DNA of 64,000 bases, from positions 1,550,001 to 1,614,000 of the forward strand of contig NZ_JAGIOF010000001.1 of the NCBI RefSeq assembly GCF_017876535.1, read 5' to 3'. Shown here piece after piece: positions 46,889 through 56,080 of the stretch; the first letter of the stretch is position 1; each line of letters begins with the position of its first letter. The notes under the pieces are model-generated. The model saw nothing but the letters and a program-made list of their open reading frames with translations, did no database searches and had not been told where the DNA came from. The stretch comes from Paeniglutamicibacter kerguelensis. GTDB taxonomy: Bacteria; Actinomycetota; Actinomycetes; Actinomycetales; Micrococcaceae. A program made the translations under genes and the position numbers.

Positions 46889-48002
46889 CCGCGATCCAGT
46901 GATCATCGCAGCCCGGCGCAGCCCGATCGGCACGCGGGGCCGTGCCCTGGCACAATTGCGTGTCGAGGAGCTGGCGGCGCCCGTGATCCGGGCAGCCCTG
47001 GCCGACGCCGCAGCCGCGAACGGCGCCCCTGTCACCGTGGCCGATGTGCTGCTCGGGAACTGCATGGGTCCCGGAGGAAACCCGGGCCGCATCGCCGCGC
47101 TGGCGGCCGGGCTCGGCCACGAGGTTCCCGGCGTGACGGTGGATCGGCAATGCGGGAGCGGCTTGGCGGCCGTGCTCGATGCCGCGGCCGCATTCCGCGC
47201 CGGTGACGATCGCATGCGCGTCGCCGGCGGCGTGGAGAGCGCCTCCACGGCGCCGGTGCGTTCGGTGGACGGCATTGCCTATGACCGGGCACCGTTCGCC
47301 CCGGCGGGCTTCAGCGACCCGGAAATGACCCGGGCCGCCGAGGATCTCGCCGTGCACGATGGCATTTCGCGTGCCCGCCAGGACGCCCATGCCGCCCGCA
47401 GCCACGCCCGCGCACGGGCGGCACGGTCCGCCGGCCGGTTCGATGCCGAGCTGGTCCCGCTGGCAGGGCTCCAACATGACGACGCGGTCGGCGGCGCGGA
47501 GCGACTGCTCCCCCGGCTGCCCGCACTCTTTCCCGGAGGCTCGCTCACCGCGGGCACCGCCACGCGCATCGGGGACGGTGCCGCCGCCCTGGTGCTTGCC
47601 CCGGCCGGGACCGCTCCCGGGCTCGCGATCCGGGCGTCCGCCGTTCTCGGCTGCGATCCGGCGCTCCCGGGCATCGGGGCCGCCGGTGCAATCCAGGCGG
47701 CCCTGCGCTCGGCCGGATTGGACCTTGCGGACATCGCGGCGCTGGAGATCGTGGAGGCGTTCGCCGCGCAAAGCCTCGCCGTGCTCGACCGGCTCGGGAT
47801 CGCGGACGACGACCCGCGGCTGTCCGCCGACGGCGGCGCGCTGGCGCTGGGCCACCCTTGGGGTGCCAGCGGTGCGATCGCCGTGGTGCGCCTCTTCAGC
47901 CGCCTCGTGCGCGCGGGCGCGCCGGCAGGGACCCGCGGTCTTGCCGCCGCGTCGATCGGCGGCGGCATGGGAATCGCCGCAGTGCTGGAGGTTGTCCGAT
48001 GA
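46878..48002 (+). CDS. Thiolase-family protein with altered active site
   Basis: About 374 aa. The nucleophile is present in DRQCGSG (about Cys92) and the His in ALGHPWGASG. Two usual residues are changed: the NEAF motif reads VEAFAAQ, and the second active-site Cys of the CIGGG motif is Ser (ASIGGGMG). It may thus run condensation or cleavage poorly, or favour another reaction. TTG 46878 is chosen because GGGGAGG lies 9 bp upstream; GTG 46899 is the alternative. It overlaps the ligase by 11 bp and bioM by 4 bp. Confidence 0.85.
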   Translation: MQSDRDPVIIAARRSPIGTRGRALAQLRVEELAAPVIRAALADAAAANGAPVTVADVLLGNCMGPGGNPGRIAALAAGLGHEVPGVTVDRQCGSGLAAVLDAAAAFRAGDDRMRVAGGVESASTAPVRSVDGIAYDRAPFAPAGFSDPEMTRAAEDLAVHDGISRARQDAHAARSHARARAARSAGRFDAELVPLAGLQHDDAVGGAERLLPRLPALFPGGSLTAGTATRIGDGAAALVLAPAGTAPGLAIRASAVLGCDPALPGIGAAGAIQAALRSAGLDLADIAALEIVEAFAAQSLAVLDRLGIADDDPRLSADGGALALGHPWGASGAIAVVRLFSRLVRAGAPAGTRGLAAASIGGGMGIAAVLEVVR

Positions 48003-48691
48003 GCTCGAACGGAATCCACCTCAACAACGTCGGGGTGCGCCTCGGTGATACGGACGTGCTGCAGGATCTCTCCCTCGATCTCGACGCGCGCACCGTGGCC
48101 GTCATCGGGGAGAACGGTTCGGGCAAATCCACGTTCGCCCGGTTGATCGGCGGACTCATTGCCAGGACCTCGGGCGAGCTGAGCATCCTGGGGATCGACC
48201 CGGCCAGCCGGGCCGCCGAGTTGCGCCGCCGCATCGCCATCGTGTTCAGCAACCCGGACGCGCAGATCATCATGCCAACGGTCGCCGAGGACGTCGCCTT
48301 CTCGCTGCGCGCCGACCGGCTCCGCCCGGCCGAGCTCGAGGAACGGGTGGCCGCGGCGATGGAACGGTTCGGCATCACCGAACTGGCCGAGCGCCCGTCC
48401 CACGACCTCTCCGGCGGCCAGAAACAGATGCTCGCGCTGTGCGGCGCTTTCGTGCGCAGCCCGGAGCTGGTGATCGCGGACGAGCCGACCGCCTACCTGG
48501 ACGCGCGCAACGCCAGGAGGGTCGCCGACCACCTGTTCGAGGACAATGGGCACCGACTGGTGCTCGTCACCCACGACCTCGGGCTGGCCGCGCGTTGCGA
48601 ACAGGCCGTGCTTTTCGCCGGCGGACGCATGGTGGCAGTCGGGGAACCGGATGCGATCATCGCCAGGTACGAGGCGGTGTTGCGATGCTGA
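47999..48691 (+). CDS. bioM: ECF transporter ATPase BioM (CbiO-like)
   Basis: A 230-aa ABC ATPase: Walker A GENGSGKST, Q-loop VFSNPDAQ, signature HDLSGGQKQ, Walker B LVIADEP and switch HD in VTHDLG. It energises biotin uptake with BioY and BioN. ATG 47999 overlaps the thiolase stop and its own stop overlaps the bioN start. Confidence 0.93.
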   Translation: MSSNGIHLNNVGVRLGDTDVLQDLSLDLDARTVAVIGENGSGKSTFARLIGGLIARTSGELSILGIDPASRAAELRRRIAIVFSNPDAQIIMPTVAEDVAFSLRADRLRPAELEERVAAAMERFGITELAERPSHDLSGGQKQMLALCGAFVRSPELVIADEPTAYLDARNARRVADHLFEDNGHRLVLVTHDLGLAARCEQAVLFAGGRMVAVGEPDAIIARYEAVLRC

Positions 48692-49296
48692 CGCTCTACC
48701 GTCCGGGGTACGGCTGGCTGCATCGCATGCCCGCCGGACCGAAGCTGCTGATGATCCTGTTCGTGGTGCTCGCCGTGTCGCTGCTGCCATCGCACTGGTG
48801 GTCGGCGGCCGCCGCCGCTGCGGTGGCCGTCCTGGGCTACGCGGTGGCCGGCCTCGGCCCGGGACTGTGCGGGATCCGGGAACTGGGCCGCCAGGTCTTC
48901 GCGGTCCGCTGGGTCATCGTGATCACCGTCGTCAGCCAGCTGGTCTTCATGGGCCCGGAGCCCGCGGTCGCCAACGCCGCCCGGGTCACGGCCGCCATAG
49001 TGCTCGCCGCACTGCTGGCGCTCACCACGCGAGTGACCGCGCTGCTGGACGCCATCGAGCGCGGGCTGCGCCCCCTGGAGCGGCTGGGCCTTGACCCGCA
49101 GCGGATCGCGTTGCTGCTCACGGTGACGATCAGCACCATCCCGGTGCTCGGCCGCCGGGCGAACGAGGTTCGCGATGCGCAGCGGGCGCGTGGGGCACGG
49201 AACAACCCGCGCACCTTCGTCGTCCCGTTCCTCATCGTGGCGCTCAAACACGCGGACGAGCTCGGCGATGCGCTTACCGCCAGGGGCGTGCGATGA
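48685..49296 (+). CDS. bioN: ECF transporter transmembrane subunit BioN (CbiQ-like)
   Basis: A 203-aa membrane protein with about five helices. The two ATPase-coupling motifs with Ala-Arg-Gly are seen as AQRARGAR (about 170) and ALTARGVR at the very end. It links BioY to the BioM ATPase. It overlaps bioM by 7 bp and the CHY gene by 4 bp. Confidence 0.93.
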   Translation: MLTLYRPGYGWLHRMPAGPKLLMILFVVLAVSLLPSHWWSAAAAAAVAVLGYAVAGLGPGLCGIRELGRQVFAVRWVIVITVVSQLVFMGPEPAVANAARVTAAIVLAALLALTTRVTALLDAIERGLRPLERLGLDPQRIALLLTVTISTIPVLGRRANEVRDAQRARGARNNPRTFVVPFLIVALKHADELGDALTARGVR

Positions 49297-49619
49297 ACCC
49301 CGGCCGGCCGAACGTGCTCGGTCCCGTCGTCGATGGCCAGACGCGCTGCTTCCACTATCGAACCCCGCTCGACGTGATCGCGATCAAGTTCGCGTGCTGC
49401 CGCCAGTTCTACCCGTGCCATCTCTGCCACGAAGAGGCCGCCGACCACGTTGCGGCGCAATGGCCTGTCGATTCCCGCGACGAGCCGGCCGTGCTCTGCG
49501 GGGTATGCGGGCACCTCTTGGCGATCGCCGAATATCTAGATATCGACTCCTGCCCGAGTTGCGCTGCGGCGTTCAACCCGGGATGCAAGCTGCACACGGA
49601 GCTCTACTTTCAGGATTGA
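49293..49619 (+). CDS. CHY zinc finger protein
   Basis: A 108-aa protein with the CHY finger pattern: TRCFHY, then FACCRQFYPCHLCHEE, VLCGVCG and SCPSCAAAFNPGCKLH, giving about nine cysteines and several histidines for three zinc ions. Relatives include the N-terminal part of RCHY1 and yeast Hot13. In bacteria its role is unknown. It overlaps bioN by 4 bp (ATGA), so it belongs to the biotin operon. Confidence 0.88.
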   Translation: MNPGRPNVLGPVVDGQTRCFHYRTPLDVIAIKFACCRQFYPCHLCHEEAADHVAAQWPVDSRDEPAVLCGVCGHLLAIAEYLDIDSCPSCAAAFNPGCKLHTELYFQD

Positions 49620-50070
49620 AGCCCTGATGCAGGATCTGCTGTCGATCCGGGTACCTCGCACTGCAGACATGCCCCATTCTTCATTCCCCCGTTGAATGCC
49701 GTTGGCGTTTCGCATCAACCGGTACAGCAGGTGGCGCTCCGTGCCGACGTATCCAAAACGTTCCGTTGGCGCGGTTCACTCGAGCGACACCCTTGACTGG
49801 CTGAAGGGGCGACAACGTTGTGGAGCCAACTGAAAGCTGGATTCAAGGGGTTTGGCTCAGCTCAGGTGAGACGGGACGGTGGATGACCAGGCCCGGATCG
49901 CCTGGTCCAACCGCACTGACGTCGCAGCGCCGATCGCATCCGGGTCCGCTGACTCTCGACCTGCCGTGCGCTGGTGGCTACTGTGAAACGCAGTGAAGTC
50001 CATCAGAGCCAGCTCGTCAACGCACGAGTAGCGGCGGCGACAGGTCGCCGATCACACGAAGGAGCACACC
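49620..50070. other. Gene-free stretch
   Basis: 451 bp after the biotin operon. A GACCAGGC/GCCTGGTC hairpin (49885-49907) is the only clear structure. No gene. Confidence 0.5.
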
Positions 50071-50685
50071 ATGGGAATCCTCTCCGTCGACCTCTTCATG
50101 ACCTTGGACGGCGTCTACCAGGCGCCGGGCGGCCCCGATGAGGACCGCGAGGGCGGCTTCGAATTCGGCGGCTGGCAGGGGGCATATTTCGACAACGAGT
50201 CCGGCGAAGCGATCGGCGCCGGCATCGACCACATGGACGCTCTGTTGCTCGGACGCAAGACCTACGACATCTTCGCGTCGTACTGGCCCGTCCAGGGCGA
50301 CGACGATCCCATCGCAGTGAAGTTCAACGCCCTGCCGAAGTTCGTCGTGTCGCGCTCACTGTCCGACCCGGCATGGCGGGGCACCACGGCGCTGTCGGAT
50401 GTTGCGGAGGTGGCCGCGTTGAAGGACCGGTTCAACGACATCCACGTCATCGGCAGCGGCGACCTCACGCGGTCGCTGCTCAAGGCCGGCCTCGCCGACC
50501 GGTTGAATTTCTTCCTCTACCCGCTCACGCTCGGATCGGGAAAGCGGTTGTTCAATGATGGAGCCGGCGTGCCCGCGGCGTTCCGGTTTGCGCAGCCGCC
50601 AAGGGCATTTCCGAGCGGCGCCATCCTACTTTCGTATGAGCGTGCCGGCGATCCGGTCACAGGCGTCGATATCAGCCAGCTTTAG
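50071..50685 (+). CDS. Dihydrofolate reductase family protein (RibD C-terminal domain)
   Basis: A 204-aa NADPH-type reductase of the DHFR/RibD_C fold. The start ILSVDLFMTLDGVYQAP and the segments LLLGRKTYDIFASYWP and IHVIGSGDLTRSLL are typical of the YyaP/YwjB group, whose substrates are unknown. ATG 50071 has GAAGGAG upstream. No operon. Confidence 0.88.
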   Translation: MGILSVDLFMTLDGVYQAPGGPDEDREGGFEFGGWQGAYFDNESGEAIGAGIDHMDALLLGRKTYDIFASYWPVQGDDDPIAVKFNALPKFVVSRSLSDPAWRGTTALSDVAEVAALKDRFNDIHVIGSGDLTRSLLKAGLADRLNFFLYPLTLGSGKRLFNDGAGVPAAFRFAQPPRAFPSGAILLSYERAGDPVTGVDISQL

Positions 50686-50930
50686 CGACATTCTCGGACT
50701 TGCCGACGGCCCCGCTACTCCCCCGTTCAAGAGCGTTTGCACATTGGTTTCGCATGTGAAAAGACTGTTCGGATGTCCCGGTCAGGACTCCCCCGATGGT
50801 CATGGCTATTCTTGGTTATGTGGCTGGCTTGCATTGATTCATTTGGGACGAGCGGTAGAAACATAGGCGACTGCTCGAGTTTCCTGCTCCGATGCGTTGG
50901 TAGCTTCGTTGGACATGTGTTCGCGAACGA

Positions 50931-51667
50931 ATGGAGTCGAAGCCGTTGATTGAGCAACCCGCACCGAGCAATAAATTTGGCAAGCTGGTCCTGTGGGACT
51001 TGGACCATACGTTGCTTCATCCCGCGTGTTTTGGCCGGGCGGCCATGGAGTCAGCGTTCAAGCAGCTCTTCTCAACGGACGCTCCCGACAGCATTCCGTT
51101 CGCAGGGCGTACAGACCGCGCAATACTTGGCGACTTCATCAGGCAAGGTGCGCCGGGACAAGAGAACTGCCAGGGAAGCTGCAAGACCTCGCAGCTTCCC
51201 TGGCCGAGGAGCGACGCGACATATTTGCGGAACACGGTGGTTGTGCCTTGCCGGGGGCGCTTAAAGCGTTGGAAACCCTCAGCGCCGAGGGAACAATTCT
51301 GCAATCGGTACTCTCCGGAAACCTGTAATGAATCGGCCAGATCAAAGTGGACTGCATCGGCGCCGCGGGACTTCTCGATCTCGATGTAGCGGCGTTCGGC
51401 GATCACCATACGGTACGTGCAGATTTGGTTCAGACCGCTGTGGCCGCGGCCATGGCCAAGTACGGTCATGCATTCGAAGGCAAGGACGTCGTCCTGATCG
51501 GCGATACGCCATTGGATGTTGAAGCGGCGCTCGCCGCCGGGGCGACTCCAATTGGAATCGCGAATGGCAGCTATAGTGTGGCCGAACTAGCAGCCGCCGG
51601 GGTAACCATCGTTCTGCCTGACTTGTGTGATTCGGAGGCAGTGCTGGTCGGCATCCTTGGCCTCTAG
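50931..51667 (+). pseudogene. HAD hydrolase gene broken by a frameshift and two stops
   Basis: The N-terminal part reads LVLWDLDHTLLHPACFGR (motif I, with DxD) in one frame to about 51150. After that, the family-like sequence continues in another frame (PGKLQDLAASLAEERRDIF, ALETLSAEGTILQSVLSGNL). Two adjacent stops, TAA-TGA at 51326-51331, are then followed in the same frame by IGQIKVDCIG...VVLIGDTPLDVEAALAAG (motif IV). So the full HAD fold is there but disrupted in two places. It could be a true pseudogene or contain sequencing errors. Confidence 0.8.
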
Positions 51668-51752
51668 CTGGATCAACGACCTTCCCTGCCTTGGAACCTG
51701 GCTAGTTCGATTGAGGTCAGACGGTCCACTTGTTCACCATGAGTGGGTAAGG

Positions 51753-52241
51753 CTAGAGGAACAGCTTGAACCCCACGTGAGAAGGTGCGAAACCCAGCCG
51801 CTCGTAGAATCGATGCGCATCTTCACGGGTATTATCGCTCGTCAACTGAACTAATGAAGCACCTCGCCGCCGACCTTCCGCGATGGCCCACTCCATCATC
51901 ACCGTTCCCAAGCCATTGCCCCGCAATCTCTCATCGACCCGGACTGCCTCCACCAGCAGGCGTGTCGCACCCATGCGAGCAAGGCCGGGAATGACGGTCA
52001 ACTGCATGGTGGCCACAACAGTTTCCGCGTTGTCGGCCACGACAACCAACAATTGCGCCGGATCCGAGTCGATGGCATGGAAGGCGTCAAGGTAGGGGGT
52101 GCGGTCCTCGGCCGCAGCCGAGTTTTCGGCCTTCCGCAGCACGTCGTTGACCATAAGTTCAACAATGTGGGCGACGTCCGCTTCAACGGCTCTGCGCAGA
52201 TAGAAGTTTTGGCCGGACAAAGTGAAGGTTTCCGAGGTCAT
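51753..52241 (-). CDS. GNAT family N-acetyltransferase
   Basis: 162 aa. The acetyl-CoA site is RVDERLRGNGLGTVMMEWA (Arg/Gln-x-x-Gly-x-Gly type) and the C-terminal LTSDNTREDAHRFYERLGF is the standard ending. Substrate unknown. ATG 52241 has AAGGATG upstream on the minus strand; the open frame extends to 52331 but without a ribosome site. Confidence 0.9.
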   Translation of the reverse strand: MTSETFTLSGQNFYLRRAVEADVAHIVELMVNDVLRKAENSAAAEDRTPYLDAFHAIDSDPAQLLVVVADNAETVVATMQLTVIPGLARMGATRLLVEAVRVDERLRGNGLGTVMMEWAIAEGRRRGASLVQLTSDNTREDAHRFYERLGFAPSHVGFKLFL

Positions 52242-52884
52242 GGATTCATCCTTGCACGCATGCGGGGGCATCGACGGACATGCAAGGTCGAAAAGTGTCG
52301 GGGCAGGTTTACCTTGTGGGACCTCACGCACTCCTCTTTCGGGCTATTTTGGGTTCGTCCTGTCGATCGTTTATGGTCCCTTCGCCGTCCTCCTGTTGAC
52401 CCTCGGCAAAACCGACATTCGCGAGTTCACTGGCCCCCAGTGGTTACTGCACGCGATCGCCTTGATCATGGCCGGCATTCTGGCCGAGTTCCTGACCAAT
52501 TACTTTCAACCCGCGCAAAGATCGCACACCGCCCGGTGATGCTTCCCGTTGCGGGTTCCAGCCGCCATGAAGACGGCTCTATTGCCGCAATATTCTCGCG
52601 TGCAAACGGCTGCGGAGCATGGCACTCGGTGCTGCGAGAGTGCTCGCCGAAGCGGTGCGACAACGAACGCTCGTGGCCGTCCGCGCTGCCGAACCAATTA
52701 GTGTCGTGAGTCCTCTTCACTCAATGTCTGGGCGGCGTGGAACCAACATTTAGGACGGTGTCCAAAACCTGGCCTGGTGATGGCGGGCCACCTGCGGCGG
52801 GCCGAGGACCGTGATGCAGCGGAAGACTGGTTGACAGCCTTGAAGCGTGCTTTTCTGGATTCAACGAATGTCGCCGGAGGCCAA
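52242..52884. other. Gene-poor stretch with a possible membrane fragment
   Basis: A frame on the plus strand (52222-52539) contains two hydrophobic segments (FGFVLSIVYGPFAVLLLTLG and LLHAIALIMAGILAEFL) and might be a small membrane protein or the remnant of one. It overlaps the start of the divergent GNAT gene and has no clear ribosome site. The remainder shows nothing. Confidence 0.35.
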
Positions 52885-53292
52885 TTGAAACGCCATCATC
52901 AACGCAAGTATGTTCTCCAGGTTGCGGCCTTCGCGTTCGCGATCGCTGCCGCCCTGTTCCTACTGCTGGTCCCTGGATATAGCGAGGTTTCACAGTCAAA
53001 CGACGGGCCAGAGCAGGTCAGGACTTCGACCCTGCTCGAGACCATAGGACCGGGGGTCTTATTGCCGCTGCTGGTCTCTGTCTCCCTGACCGGGTTACCT
53101 CTCCTTCTCAGGGGGCGCCCACAGAGATACGCATCGATCGCGGCCGCCATTGCTCTGAGCATCTTCGCCGTCCTGGGTTCCCTAAGCATCGGCTGGTTCT
53201 TCCTGCCGGCCACAATTGTCGCGTTCATTGCACTCTTTTCTCCGTCGGAGAAGCCCAATGCGCCGAGGACCCATCCGGAACTGAGCCATTGA
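52885..53292 (+). CDS. Hypothetical four-helix membrane protein
   Basis: About 135 aa with four hydrophobic segments (AAFAFAIAAALFLLLVPGY, VLLPLLVSVSLTGLPLLL, IAAAIALSIFAVLGSL, GWFFLPATIVAFIALF). No family recognised. TTG 52885 has GGAGG four bases upstream; a longer version could start at GTG 52777. Confidence 0.55.
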   Translation: MKRHHQRKYVLQVAAFAFAIAAALFLLLVPGYSEVSQSNDGPEQVRTSTLLETIGPGVLLPLLVSVSLTGLPLLLRGRPQRYASIAAAIALSIFAVLGSLSIGWFFLPATIVAFIALFSPSEKPNAPRTHPELSH

Positions 53293-53636
53293 TCCACCTG
53301 CTGGCCCGGGCGATTGGACAATGGCAGCGCTTGACCGTGGATCTCACTCAACTGGTACGTCCCGCACTCCCCTATCTGGTTGTTCCGCCTTCACCCATCA
53401 GAGCGTCAGAAAGGGACCCATGGCGACACCGAGATTGAGGGGCGGGACTATCCGGGAGGCTCCTGCAGGCTGTCCCGAATGTGAATCGTCGGCAACAGCA
53501 ATCGCTTTGTCCGTGAGCAATCGGTACGATCCCGAGCAGCGAGAGGGCCCGCCAATCCTTCATAGATTCAATATCGGGGCCGGACAGCCCAGGCTTCGTC
53601 GCCGATATTGAATGCGGCATGCAAGGATGAAGCCTG
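53293..53636. other. Gene-free stretch with a 12-bp inverted repeat
   Basis: ATTCAATATCGG at 53566-53577 is mirrored at 53602-53613, about 30 bp before the NUDIX start; it might act as an operator. A frame at 53321-53611 has no ribosome site or domain. Confidence 0.4.
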
Positions 53637-54068
53637 ATGAATGCAATCACTCATTTCGGCGTGTACGGCCTTTGGAAACAGGATGATCAATTTGTCCTGA
53701 TTCGTAAGTCGCGTGGGCCCTACTCCGGCCTCCTTGATCTGCCTGGAGGGTCACCCGAAATCAACGAAACCGAAAATCAGACGCTGGCGCGCGAGTTGGA
53801 AGAGGAATGCGGTGTGTTGCTGGATTCAATCCATCGGCAAGAACGCTTCGCCATTCGTGTCGACCGTTCCAGCAACGGAGCCGCAATTGATCTCACGCAC
53901 AGTGGGCTCATAAAGTCAGTGAACGTAATAGGACGCGTCAAGCACCTTGGCGCTTTTGAGGACGTAAGTTCTGTTGAACTATTCGACAGAAGCCGTCACT
54001 CCACGGAAGAGTTCACTCCCCTCGTCCGTGAATCGCTGCATCTGTTCCCCGAATTCGGGTTCGCTTAG
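53637..54068 (+). CDS. NUDIX hydrolase
   Basis: 143 aa. The Nudix box is complete: GGSPEINETENQ followed by RELEEECGV, fitting GX5EX7REUXEEXGU. It hydrolyses a nucleoside diphosphate linked to another group. The start MNAITHFGVYGLWKQDD is typical. Ribosome site AAGGATG lies upstream. Confidence 0.88.
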   Translation: MNAITHFGVYGLWKQDDQFVLIRKSRGPYSGLLDLPGGSPEINETENQTLARELEEECGVLLDSIHRQERFAIRVDRSSNGAAIDLTHSGLIKSVNVIGRVKHLGAFEDVSSVELFDRSRHSTEEFTPLVRESLHLFPEFGFA

Positions 54069-54332
54069 ACCGCTTCCTGCGGACAAGGCCAAGTTCCTTC
54101 GACCATCGACAGCTTCCTCTTGGCCCGAAGAGAGTCCCGGACAAGCCCATCCGATACGGAACCTTCCATGAAAACCAAATGGAACACCCGATGCGGGGCA
54201 ACGCAGGCGGTCCTCGCTCATTATGATGGGATCAAGCCTAAAAGATCAGTTTGAAACCCCACATGAGGCCATACAGGAAGGAATAGCGGAATGCTCCAGC
54301 TCGGATCTCCCGGGCGGTAAGGAGAATTAGTC

Positions 54333-54632
54333 ATGGATACAGGAGCAGAGCTGTTTGGCAAGCTCAGCGCGTGGTGCAAGGACCACCGTCACGGTGTGCG
54401 CAACCGTCAGCAGTGGAAGAACATGGCCTATGGTGCAGCCGAGGATATTCACCAAGAACTGATCGCGATGGGGTTTAGTCCGCTCAGTAGAGACCATCTG
54501 CGCAGGATCGCCGCTAACGCTGACGAGTGGTGGTGGAAACAGAACTCACGCAGCGCATATGGGCGAGCACATTCCCGCCACGGCAAAGGCAACCCAGTGA
54601 AGCCCACTGTGTTGGATACGGGCATTGACTAG
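54333..54632 (+). CDS. Hypothetical protein, 99 aa
   Basis: Soluble, basic, tryptophan-rich near the middle (DEWWWKQNSRSAYGR). A good TAAGGAG ribosome site supports translation. No domain recognised. The helical middle (AYGAAEDIHQELIAMGF) and basic end would suit nucleic-acid binding, but this is a guess. Confidence 0.5.
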   Translation: MDTGAELFGKLSAWCKDHRHGVRNRQQWKNMAYGAAEDIHQELIAMGFSPLSRDHLRRIAANADEWWWKQNSRSAYGRAHSRHGKGNPVKPTVLDTGID

Positions 54633-55122
54633 GCTAGAAATCTGCGTGATTAGGACGCCAGTACTCCCCCGGGGCTTCAGCGCAGCGTGCAGTTGCCAGC
54701 CAACTTGGGAAAATTCATGGAGCCTACAACTTCACAGCCCTTCAGACAGTTGAAAACCGCAATCGGTTCAATGCGGGAGCAATGCGATCCGAGCTTGCCC
54801 GGAAGTGTGAGCTGAGCCAGAACGTGACCGGTAAGATTCTTCGTCACGAAGAACTGGGCGCCGCGGCTCAAGCAGGGCAGGAACTTATAGGCACGCGTTC
54901 ACAACCGTACGAATACACGGGCCAGAACACGCACCACGGAAATATTGAGAGTAACGTCCCGAGGGTGAGTTCATGCTGACGGTCCTCGCTGCCATCGCCA
55001 AAAGGAACGACGTCTACGTCTGCGCCCCAATGTTGACGCCTGGGCATCTACGAACGAAGTAGTCATTGACCGGTTCGTGGACCCCGTAGAGTGCAAAGTC
55101 GACCGGTGAATTGGAGGATGAA
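54633..55122. other. Gene-free stretch
   Basis: 490 bp; short frames on both strands, none with a ribosome site and a recognisable domain. Confidence 0.5.
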
Positions 55123-56052
55123 GTGCGTGCGATTATTTTGGGTGGAACCGGGGCCATCGGCGGTGCGACAGCGGAGCTGCTTGCCAAGTCGGGATGGGAT
55201 GTGGACGTGACTGGTCGCGATCCGTCCCGAATGCCGATTGAGTTGTCCGAGTCCGGCGTGCGTTTTCATCAAATTGAACGTAATGACACCCGAGGCGTGG
55301 AACGTCTTGCGGGGAACGGCGCGGACCTGATGGTCGATCTTGTGGCCTACTCGGCTCCGGATGTTCGGGCGCTCCTTCCGGCGATGGCCTCGATGGGTAG
55401 CCTGGTCTTGGTGTCGAGCCGAGCCGTTTACGTCGATGATTCCGGCCGGCACATCAACGGCGACGAGCCACTGCAGTTCACCGGACCGGTCAACGAATTA
55501 GCACCCACTCTGCCACCTGCCGCGGACCACGTGGATCCCTTCACCCGGGAAGGTTATGCCCCTTGCAAGGTCGCCGCCGAGAATGCGGCGCTCAATTCAG
55601 GGCTCCCGGTCACGGTGATCAGGCCCTCGAAGGTCCACGGCAGGTGGGCACGCAACGCGCGCACCACTGGCGTTGTCGAGTCGATGCTCCGAGGTGATAC
55701 GAGAATCGAGCTCGCAAATGCCCAGACGATCGACCACCTCACGGCGGCGTCGAATGCCTCAGCCCTGATCGAGACCGTCGCGAATCGTCCCGGCCGCCGC
55801 ATACTCAACACCGCAGATCCCGACGCCCCCACTGCCGAGGAAATCGTGGGCACCATCGCCGCCGAACTCTCATGGAGCGGACGGATCGAACGTGTCCCTG
55901 GTGGGTCCGAACGGGGACGTCACCCGTGGCAAACACCAATGACTTTGGACATAACTTCCGCAATCGAGCTTGGATACCAACCTGTCGGGAGCGGCATCGA
56001 GCTCCTCGCCGAAGAAGTCCGATGGGTGTTGTCCCGGATATCCGAGCGGTAA
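55123..56052 (+). CDS. NAD(P)-dependent epimerase/reductase-like protein (extended SDR)
   Basis: 309 aa. The Rossmann motif GGTGAIGG (about 7-14) starts the fold, followed by LVLVSSRAVY and a region with the YAPCKVAAE segment in place of the usual YxxxK (Y and K are kept). The C-terminus is like NAD-dependent epimerases. GTG 55123 has GGAGGA upstream; TTG 55111 is the alternative. Substrate unknown. Confidence 0.85.
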   Translation: MRAIILGGTGAIGGATAELLAKSGWDVDVTGRDPSRMPIELSESGVRFHQIERNDTRGVERLAGNGADLMVDLVAYSAPDVRALLPAMASMGSLVLVSSRAVYVDDSGRHINGDEPLQFTGPVNELAPTLPPAADHVDPFTREGYAPCKVAAENAALNSGLPVTVIRPSKVHGRWARNARTTGVVESMLRGDTRIELANAQTIDHLTAASNASALIETVANRPGRRILNTADPDAPTAEEIVGTIAAELSWSGRIERVPGGSERGRHPWQTPMTLDITSAIELGYQPVGSGIELLAEEVRWVLSRISER

Positions 56053-56080
56053 CGGTTGCCCAATAAGATCCGCTATCCAG

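Noticed and set aside
50737..50949. 70-codon frame with two hydrophobic segments
   Set aside because: Weak start, no ribosome site, and it overlaps the start of the HAD pseudogene.
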